Source: CAZMRW01 sp964568805
GTDB lineage: Bacteria; Pseudomonadota; Gammaproteobacteria; Methylococcales; Methylomonadaceae
Direction of reading: 5' to 3'
NCBI GenBank assembly: GCA_964568805.1
Contig: CAZMRW010000048.1
Coordinates: 1-31,803 of the forward strand
DNA: 31,803 nucleotides
Of this stretch, positions 25,628 to 31,803 are shown in pieces; the first letter of the stretch is position 1; each line of letters starts with the position of its first letter. Below the pieces are notes generated by a model. It saw nothing but the letters and a program-made list of their open reading frames with translations. It made no database searches and was not told the origin of the DNA. Both the position numbers and the translations under genes were made by a program.

Positions 25628-25653
25628 TCAAATTTTAGCGGCTAAAAATTTGA
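25628..25653. promoter_or_regulatory. Perfect KorB operator within a longer inverted repeat upstream of trbA
   Basis: TTTAGCGGCTAAA (25634-25646) matches the IncP O_B consensus exactly. It sits in a larger near-palindrome whose outer arms are TCAAATTTT and AAATTTGA. In RK2 an O_B site likewise lies in the trbA/trfA promoter region. Confidence 0.8.
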
Positions 25654-26146
25654 CCTGTTTTATTTGTTTAGCAAAACTGTTTTGTATAACGCTTATAACC
25701 ATATCTTGTCATCGATCACTGCGTCATCATCTATTTCAGTTCATTGATTTTCTTACCGGTAAGACCAATTTACGGTGTAATGATTCTGGAATAGCATGAA
25801 CAACTCGTGCATAGCGTCCTATCTAAAGCGAAAAGATTAATCTATGCAAAATCATATTGTACCAACCCAGTTCAATAATGACGATGAAACAAAGTTTACT
25901 GAACAGGGCAGCGCATTAAATTACGTCAATAAAGCGTAATATATAGTCATTATCCCAGCCGGCATTTAATTGCCTGACTTTGACACCGGCCTTGCGGGAT
26001 TTTTGGTTTTTTAATCAAATTTATGACAATATGCCGGATGGCGGCTAAATGCTAAATACTAAATACCGTTTGCGGCCAAGAGAAGACGGTCGATGACTCC
26101 CCATGGAAAGACCATTTATCGACCCTAAGCAGAGGTCCTACAATCT

Positions 26147-26173
26147 TTGAACCATCTAAGGTCATGCTATACT
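26147..26173 (+). promoter_or_regulatory. Candidate promoter of the kinase-helicase operon (extended -10 TGCTATACT)
   Basis: TGC TATACT ends at 26173, with TTGAAC at 26147-26152 (15-base spacing, short for a -35). The extended -10 is identical to that before the BREX operon. Transcription would start near 26180, leaving a leader of about 200 bases; a closer promoter cannot be excluded. Confidence 0.4.
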
Positions 26174-26378
26174 TCTCTGAATTGACTGGAACGTTGGATC
26201 GAATTTGATTACAGACGTTGATTGCGAACCAGCGACATATTGCAGGACATAAGAAATACCGTTGCGAGCAATTTTAACCATCGCCCTAGTTTAACTTTTG
26301 TTCTCGATGTCTGGGTTAATCTTTTCAGCAAGGTCCCTTAAATAAATCAGTTCATCGAATTTTTCAGAGAGAAAGGAT

Positions 26379-29300
26379 ATGACCTCCAACCGCAAAACTT
26401 TAACGCTCAGTGGCGTTCGCGAAAAAGAAAGTTCAAAACGTTTTCTTGCTGATAACCGCTACTTACTTTCTGGAATGCCGCGTTTGGGTGGTATCGCATC
26501 CGTTTTTCGAGCCCTGGATACTCAAGAGGAACGTTATATTGCCTTAAAGGTTTTTCGGCCTCTTAATGGCACTGATCCCGTTGTCGAGGAATCTTTCAGG
26601 CGAGAAACCCAAGCATTATCCGACCTAAAGCATCCGAATATTGTCCAAATTTTCGACTCGGGGTTTGATCAGGATACGAAGGAGCACTACATCGCCATGG
26701 AGTGGATCGATAATGATCTGGAAAGATTCTTGAAAGACAATCGTTTTGAAGGGTGGAGGCCGTTTTTTACTAAGATCGCTAGGCAAATTCTTGAAGCTCT
26801 AGCCTACGCACATTCCCATCGGACCATCCATAGAGACATTAAGCCATCAAACGTTCTGATAACTGGCGAAGGAAATGTGAAGTTGTGCGATTTTGGGATT
26901 TCCAAGATTCGGAATTTTCTGGAGCCCGGTGTTACCTTGGCACATTTTGCCTCATTCCCTTTTGCTCCCCCCGAAATTGACGATGGCAGTTACAGCTACA
27001 GTCGAGACGTATTTGGTTTTGTCGCCTTAGCAATTGTCTCTCTCTCGGACGATAAGATTGAAAATCATCGCGATCTGGTCATTTACCTTGAGAAGCTTCA
27101 GGTTGACGACTCCCTAAAGCGTCTGCTCCGTCGCGCAATTTCTCTCGATAACCCTGGTGATCGACAGGTTAACGCTGCGGTGCTTTTGGCAGAGCTAGAT
27201 CGCCTAGTGCCTCCTGCTCCCACCCAAAAAAAAGGACGTATTCTGATCAGTTTGACCAAAAAGGTTAAGAATATATTTGATTATGATCTTGCTTTAAAAT
27301 CTGATTCAGAAGTCCAGAGGTTCATTGAGAATGATTTGGCCTCTGCGGCGTACATTCATGACCCAGGGGAGCCCCGTGCCGCTTCTGATGGAAGCATGCC
27401 TCTTGGGAGATCAATCAGGCTGCTGGGTAGTCGTTACGGTTACATTGCTGCCATGGCTACCCATGAGAAACTCTTGCTCGTTTCCGCTCTAGAGCAACCC
27501 CCATCTGATGCTGAAAGAAGTCGTGAAGAGGCAGCTCCATCCCTATATGATTTCTGTTTTGAGGGGGTGCTACCGACTGCATCGAGCGAGAACATTAAAA
27601 CGCTCCAAGATGAACTCCTACAATTCGATGCAGACCAAAAGGTGGCACGCGTCCAACAAAGACAGGAGGCTATTTATAAGACTTGGCTTGACTTGTTGAG
27701 CGCCAAAACGGAATTGGAGCGGCAACGAAAGCGTCGCGTTACCTACACGGATGTCGATTCTTCAGGAGGCATTGTCCGATTCACTGTCGGCACTGATTCT
27801 GACGCGCAGTCTTTATCAGATCAGGAGATTCAAGTCGAGATCGCCGCTGGCGGGAGGTTTTCAGGTTCGGTGGTTTCTGTTGGAGAAAGACTGGTTTCGG
27901 TTCAGCCCGGAGAGAGGAATAGTGTCGAAATCGATAGTTTGCCCCAACAAGGGACGCTCGTTGTCGATACCTCGAAGGCTGATGTTGCTTTGGATCGCCA
28001 GAAGTCCGCCGTGGACGCTGTCAGGTTTAGTCGTTCAGTGAATCCATTACTCGGAAATTACATCGTTGATCCTGCTGAAGTGCCAGTACCAGTTCCGGGG
28101 GAGATCAGCTTCATCCAGCAGGCGATGGACGATAAAAAGCTCGACGCTGTTCGTACAGCAATGTCGGAGCCTGCACTGATGTTAGTCCAAGGACCACCAG
28201 GTGCAGGCAAAACTACCTTTATCACCGAGGTCGTACTTCAAACCTTAGCTCGAAATCCCAACGCACGAATACTTCTGACGTCACAGACACACGTGGCTCT
28301 GGACAACTCGTTAGAGCGGATTATCAAAGAAAGCAAGGAAGAGGTCAGGGCTATACGCATCGGAAATGAACGCGATGAGCGTATCGCTGAAAAAACAAAG
28401 ATACTCCTTATCGACCGAAAACTGCCTGTCATGCGTAAAGAAGCCTTGGCTAAGGGGCGAGAGTTCATTGAAGCATGGGCAGTGAAAAGTGGTGTTAACC
28501 TTAGTAACACCCGTATGGCTATGGCGCTTGAACGTCACGCAGGTCTCCGTGAACACCTCGAGGATGTGTGTACACAAATTGGTCAGATTGAACAGTCATT
28601 AGAAAAGGACAAAGATTTTATAGAGCCTGATGTTCGCGCTGATTTGGAAGAGCTTCTTTCGGGGCTAGTCCAGGAGCAAGATGCTTTAACGAAAGACCTC
28701 AAAGAATCTCTCGGGCAGCTACGTAAATACGAGTCTGACAAAGAGACAATTGAGCACCTTGCAGACTGTAGCGCTGTAGAGCTCCGTTCATGGGCTAGCA
28801 GTTATGTCGCGGACTCCTCTCAGGTGGCCCAGCTTCGGAAAATGTTAGCGGTGCACTCAGAATGGGAGGTTAGGTTCGGACGCAGCCCTCAATTTAAAGC
28901 GGCCTTAGTAACCCAATCGCAAATTGTTGCAGGCACTTGCCTTGGAGTAATGGGGATTCCGGGACGAAATGAGATTACATACGACTTATGCATTGTCGAC
29001 GAAGCCTCAATTGCCACACCAACTGAAGTTCTAGTACCGATGGCGCGGGCACGCCGCACTATTTTGGTTGGTGACGATAAACAATTATCCCCGTTTCAAG
29101 ATCCTGAGCTAGAGAGCTCCGGACTACTTCGTAGGTTTTCATTAACCGAAACGGATCAGAAAGCAACTCTTTTCAATCATCTTCGGGATGGTTTACCAAT
29201 AGATCTGCGGAAAAAACTGTTGATGCAGCATCGGATGATTCCCGCAATCGGAAAACTCATATCGGACTGCTTCTATGACTCGGAACTCGAAAGTGCAGAG

Positions 29301-29858
29301 AGAGCTCCTTTGGGACTGCTAGAGAGGACCTTGCCGCGTCCAGTAACATGGTTTTCGACTAGTCAATGTAATGCGAAAGCATCTAAACCAGTCGGGACCT
29401 CACAGTGGAATGGATTGGAGGTTAAATATATTTCAGACTTGTTGGGACGCATTGATTTCGAACTCCGTCACGGGAAAGCGAAAGGGAAGAAGTTATCGGT
29501 TGCAGTGCTTACAGGCTATGGAGAACAACGTATCAGATTGCATGCTGCAATTCAAAATAAGCAGCATGACTGGAAGTCTTTCTCTGAAATTTTCGTAAAC
29601 GTGATAGATGCTTTCCAAGGCCGAGAAGCCGATATATTAGTGTTCTCGGTGACTCGATCTGACGTGCGTGGGCTCGGCTTTCTGCGAGAGATGGAGCGCA
29701 TCAATGTGGCATTATCTCGAGGCAAGGAATATTTAGTCATCATTGGTGACCATCTGTTTTGCCAAGAAGCAGAAGGACGTACAAATCCCTTGAAGAAGGT
29801 AATCGACTATATCCGATGCAATCCCCATGACTGCGCTCTTGAGGAGATCAAACTATGA
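26379..29858 (+). CDS. Hanks-type Ser/Thr protein kinase fused to an Upf1/Dna2-like SF1 helicase
   Basis: 1159 residues. N-terminal kinase (about 25-280): ATP Lys57 in YIALKVF, alpha-C Glu76, HRDIKPSN with catalytic Asp153, DFG at 171-173, APPE-type activation segment end; all key residues are present. Residues 280-600 are a linker with a beta-rich part. The SF1 helicase follows: Walker A GPPGAGKT (605-612), a charged coiled-coil insertion (about 710-810), DEAS (874-877), DDKQLSPF, QHR (950-952), VIDAFQGREADI (from 1075) and VALSR (to Arg1114). So kinase and helicase both look active. Its stop overlaps the PLD gene by ATGA. The likely role is anti-phage or anti-plasmid defence, with the kinase sensing or regulating and the helicase acting on nucleic acid. 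I do not know a named system of this form. Confidence 0.93.
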   Translation: MTSNRKTLTLSGVREKESSKRFLADNRYLLSGMPRLGGIASVFRALDTQEERYIALKVFRPLNGTDPVVEESFRRETQALSDLKHPNIVQIFDSGFDQDTKEHYIAMEWIDNDLERFLKDNRFEGWRPFFTKIARQILEALAYAHSHRTIHRDIKPSNVLITGEGNVKLCDFGISKIRNFLEPGVTLAHFASFPFAPPEIDDGSYSYSRDVFGFVALAIVSLSDDKIENHRDLVIYLEKLQVDDSLKRLLRRAISLDNPGDRQVNAAVLLAELDRLVPPAPTQKKGRILISLTKKVKNIFDYDLALKSDSEVQRFIENDLASAAYIHDPGEPRAASDGSMPLGRSIRLLGSRYGYIAAMATHEKLLLVSALEQPPSDAERSREEAAPSLYDFCFEGVLPTASSENIKTLQDELLQFDADQKVARVQQRQEAIYKTWLDLLSAKTELERQRKRRVTYTDVDSSGGIVRFTVGTDSDAQSLSDQEIQVEIAAGGRFSGSVVSVGERLVSVQPGERNSVEIDSLPQQGTLVVDTSKADVALDRQKSAVDAVRFSRSVNPLLGNYIVDPAEVPVPVPGEISFIQQAMDDKKLDAVRTAMSEPALMLVQGPPGAGKTTFITEVVLQTLARNPNARILLTSQTHVALDNSLERIIKESKEEVRAIRIGNERDERIAEKTKILLIDRKLPVMRKEALAKGREFIEAWAVKSGVNLSNTRMAMALERHAGLREHLEDVCTQIGQIEQSLEKDKDFIEPDVRADLEELLSGLVQEQDALTKDLKESLGQLRKYESDKETIEHLADCSAVELRSWASSYVADSSQVAQLRKMLAVHSEWEVRFGRSPQFKAALVTQSQIVAGTCLGVMGIPGRNEITYDLCIVDEASIATPTEVLVPMARARRTILVGDDKQLSPFQDPELESSGLLRRFSLTETDQKATLFNHLRDGLPIDLRKKLLMQHRMIPAIGKLISDCFYDSELESAERAPLGLLERTLPRPVTWFSTSQCNAKASKPVGTSQWNGLEVKYISDLLGRIDFELRHGKAKGKKLSVAVLTGYGEQRIRLHAAIQNKQHDWKSFSEIFVNVIDAFQGREADILVFSVTRSDVRGLGFLREMERINVALSRGKEYLVIIGDHLFCQEAEGRTNPLKKVIDYIRCNPHDCALEEIKL

Positions 29859-31378
29859 ACTTAGAACAAGTACTTGATATCACAGCCTATGCGCGCCCGG
29901 GTTACTCCCTTGTTTTCTTTAAGGAAGCTGCTTTACCAAACTACCTTCTGACCACTAGGCTATTAACGCTCGAGAAAAAATCACTGGGACCAATAGAGGA
30001 GGGTTGCTTAGGAGCCATAAACGCCGGTCTTGGTAATCCGGATGACATTTCCTCATTCCTCGGCATGTCACGTGCAGTGTTGAACGGCGTTCTCGCGGGA
30101 CTAAATACCACTGAGTGCATCAACTACTCGCGCGCATCTGAAACCGTTAATGCAATGGTTACCCTTACAGAAAAAGGCCGAATCACACTGAGTACAATGA
30201 AAGAGGTGGTTCCCCAAGAAACTTTGGTCAAGTTTATCTTTGACCCGTTTCTAAGAAAAATTCGATTCGTATCCACCGCCTCCTTATTCAAGCCGAGAGA
30301 AACTAAAGAACTGGGGTGGTATGAAGTACCTTTATGTGGTGCAAAGCGCCCTGAGGTTGATGACATTCCTCTTGCCGACATCGATAAGGTTTTACAGAAA
30401 CTTCCGCATCGAGATGAAAACTCCCGGGAATTGCTAGCGGCAAGGCGAATCGAGCGAAGAGAGATGCATTTTTTGCCTTGTCTCCTTCTGTTCTATCGTA
30501 GCCAGACTAGTGATGAGGTTCAGGTTGCCTTTTATTTAGAGGACGGGTTTTCGCTTGACCACGAGAATGTGTTTCGCGAATTAGGTGGTCCAGAACTGGC
30601 GGGGGCCAACCATGTGCTCACTGGTCCAGACTTACCTGAACTCGATAATCTTGTGGTGGGGAGCAATAAGCAAAAGATCGAAGAGTTGGTCTTACTGGAA
30701 CAAGAGATTTCTCTCATCTCTTCTCATGTATTTCCCGAAGATAATCAGGAGGAAGTCGATGCCTTTACAATCAATGAGCGTGAGAAGTCTGCTGGTGTTA
30801 ATTCTAATTCCGCTATAATGCGCCTTCGTGCCATGACTCAGCGATGTATTCGCATGCACGAACATCCCGGATTACTCACCAAAGCTCTCACTGCGTCAAA
30901 AGATCGCCTTTTAATTATCTCACCATGGATAACGCATAATGTCATCGACTGGAAGTTTGTGACCTCCCTGGAAGCACTTTTGAAGAACGGTGTTGACGTG
31001 ACCATCGGGTATGGTCTGGCGGACGATGGAGGTGCCCGAGGCACCGACAAGGCAAAGCAGAAGCAAGCCATCACAGATCAGGCAAACAAGGAGCTAACGA
31101 ATATCCAGGATCGTTTTGATAATTTCAGGCTGGTGTTCTTAGGTAATACACACCGGAAACTTTTAGTATCTGACAACACGTTTGCCATAGTAACCAGCTT
31201 TAACTGGCTTTCGTTCCGAGGTGATCCAAGAAAGAAGGCTCGTGACGAATTCGGATTTCTAGTTACAGATCTTGATGAAGTTGAGCGTATCTACTCGGAT
31301 GGGATAGAGCTTCTGGCCAAAGGATATCACGGGCAGACCATGGTCAAATTTGGGAGCGATACAAGAGAGAGACGATGA
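29855..31378 (+). CDS. Winged-helix plus single-HKD PLD-family nuclease-like protein, partner of the kinase-helicase
   Basis: 507 residues, coupled to the kinase-helicase by an ATGA overlap. Residues about 45-110 look like a winged helix-turn-helix (DDISSFLGMSRAVLNGVLAG, LTEKGRITLS). The C-terminal PLD domain starts near residue 340 (KDRLLIISPWIT) and carries one complete HKD motif, His433-x-Lys435-x4-Asp440 (HRKLLVSDN), followed by VTSFNW. Single-HKD nucleases such as Nuc and BfiI dimerise to build one active site. This would be the DNA-cutting effector of the pair. Residues about 120-330 are unassigned. PLD proteins also accompany helicases in DISARM (DrmC), though the helicase there is different. 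Confidence 0.9.
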   Translation: MNLEQVLDITAYARPGYSLVFFKEAALPNYLLTTRLLTLEKKSLGPIEEGCLGAINAGLGNPDDISSFLGMSRAVLNGVLAGLNTTECINYSRASETVNAMVTLTEKGRITLSTMKEVVPQETLVKFIFDPFLRKIRFVSTASLFKPRETKELGWYEVPLCGAKRPEVDDIPLADIDKVLQKLPHRDENSRELLAARRIERREMHFLPCLLLFYRSQTSDEVQVAFYLEDGFSLDHENVFRELGGPELAGANHVLTGPDLPELDNLVVGSNKQKIEELVLLEQEISLISSHVFPEDNQEEVDAFTINEREKSAGVNSNSAIMRLRAMTQRCIRMHEHPGLLTKALTASKDRLLIISPWITHNVIDWKFVTSLEALLKNGVDVTIGYGLADDGGARGTDKAKQKQAITDQANKELTNIQDRFDNFRLVFLGNTHRKLLVSDNTFAIVTSFNWLSFRGDPRKKARDEFGFLVTDLDEVERIYSDGIELLAKGYHGQTMVKFGSDTRERR

Positions 31379-31661
31379 CTTCGGCCCTCTTTAGTCATAA
31401 AGGCGACGGATATAAATGAGCAGTCAACAAGGATGTGCTTTTTTCCAAAATGCTTGACTAGCTTATATGACCTTTAGTACAAGTGTTTGCATGCTGTGAA
31501 TAGCTATAGCGTGACCTAGACAACTATTAATATCCGGTTTGACAGAAGACCGGACGGTCAGCGCAATGATAATAGAATTCCGCTTAGGGTCGCTTTTTGC
31601 AGGTCGACTATCCATTAATTTGCGCATTATCAATGGCTGCTTTTGAGCATTTCAATTGGCG
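31379..31661. other. Gene-free stretch after the PLD gene
   Basis: No open frame of useful length on either strand and no clear terminator. Near 31633-31662 a short frame reads AAFEHFNW, which may be more of the decayed helicase that follows, but this is too weak to claim. Confidence 0.5.
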
Positions 31662-31803
31662 GAGTTCCAGAGGAATGAAGCGTCCCCATTAAGCACCGAT
31701 TTCTTAATTGTTGATGAATGCTCGATGTTGGATATCAGTTTCCTTATTAAAAGCGGTGCCTCCTAACTGCCAGTTACAGTTGATCGGTGATCCGGATCAA
31801 TTG
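31662..31803 (+). pseudogene. Frameshifted fragment of a RecD-like SF1 helicase, running off the right edge
   Basis: 31662-31751 reads EFQRNEASPLSTDFLIVDEC, then SMLDISFLIK, with the LIVDECSMLD Walker B typical of RecD2/TraA-type helicases. The frame then stops at TAA 31764. Removing one A from the AAAA at 31749-31752 restores KAVPPNCQLQLIGDPDQL to the very last base of the window, including the conserved GDPDQL motif. Upstream the frame is closed by TGA and no start exists, so at least the N-terminal part is broken. This is either a decayed gene or an assembly error in a homopolymer. Confidence 0.7.

Larger units (their letters stand above)
25600..26378. other. Gene-free 780-base stretch between trbA and the kinase-helicase gene
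   Basis: I see no convincing gene. A 65-residue frame at 25602-25799 overlaps the trbA control region and is not protein-like. A 31-codon frame from ATG 25844 (MQNHIVPTQFNNDDETKFTE...) has no ribosome site and could be a remnant. The stretch holds the KorB operator, three tandem 7-base units GCTAAAT/GCTAAAT/ACTAAAT (26044-26064), an inverted repeat GGTCGAT...ATCGACC (26088-26124) and a candidate promoter near 26170. In RK2 the divergent ssb-trfA genes occupy this side of trbA. Confidence 0.6.

Noticed and set aside
25602..25799. 65-codon plus-strand frame upstream of trbA
   Set aside because: It overlaps the KorB operator and trbA control region, is Cys/Leu-rich and has no ribosome site.
26044..26064. 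CRISPR array or iterons from tandem CTAAAT units
   Set aside because: Only three 7-base units with no spacers; too short for either.
26379..31378. DISARM
   Set aside because: There is a PLD protein and a helicase, but no methyltransferase, no DrmB-like (DUF1998) protein, and the helicase carries a kinase domain.

Overview
The window looks like part of an IncP-1-like conjugative plasmid, or an element derived from one, in a proteobacterium. The host genus cannot be read from the sequence. The main evidence is a trb mating-pair-formation operon in RK2 order on the minus strand (trbA-B-C-D-E-F-G-H-I-J-K-L-N, about 25.6 kb down to 14.2 kb). Two exact copies of the IncP KorB operator (TTTAGCGGCTAAA) lie in this block. 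No relaxase, coupling protein, replication initiator or partition gene is present, so only the transfer-channel half of the backbone is seen.

Region 1 (1-8.9 kb, minus strand) is most of a type I BREX phage-defence operon: an excisionase-like HTH gene, brxA, brxB, brxC, then an inserted two-gene cassette, then pglX, which runs off the left edge. The cassette is an ABC/OLD-type ATPase plus a small PD-(D/E)XK nuclease-like protein. pglZ and brxL would be expected beyond the edge. The pglX sequence turns sharply AT-rich from the NPPY motif to the window edge, which suggests exchange of its specificity half.

Region 2 (9.0-13.9 kb, plus strand) is a strip of small cargo genes: a ParDE toxin-antitoxin pair, a cytosolic DNA/RNA non-specific endonuclease, a conserved zinc-ligand-like protein of unknown role, a small exported protein, a frameshifted DUF6794 gene, a membrane-anchored NERD nuclease-like protein with a zinc ribbon, and an Mrr-like PD-(D/E)XK protein. 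Four of these products are nucleases or nuclease-like.

Region 3 (13.9-25.6 kb, minus strand) is the trb operon with its TrbA-type regulator, a likely trbB promoter, KorB operators and two very small genes past trbN. trbM is absent.

Region 4 (25.6-31.8 kb) starts with about 780 bp without a gene. It then holds a translationally coupled pair on the plus strand: a 1159-residue fusion of a Hanks-type Ser/Thr kinase to an Upf1/Dna2-like SF1 helicase, and a 507-residue protein with a single PLD (HKD) nuclease motif. I do not recognise this pair as a named defence system, and it is the best candidate for something undescribed. The window ends in a frameshifted fragment of a RecD-like helicase gene.

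Taken together, a transfer operon is flanked by several anti-phage or anti-DNA modules. This is typical of a mobile element carrying defence cargo. Family calls are from motif recognition only; no database search was run.
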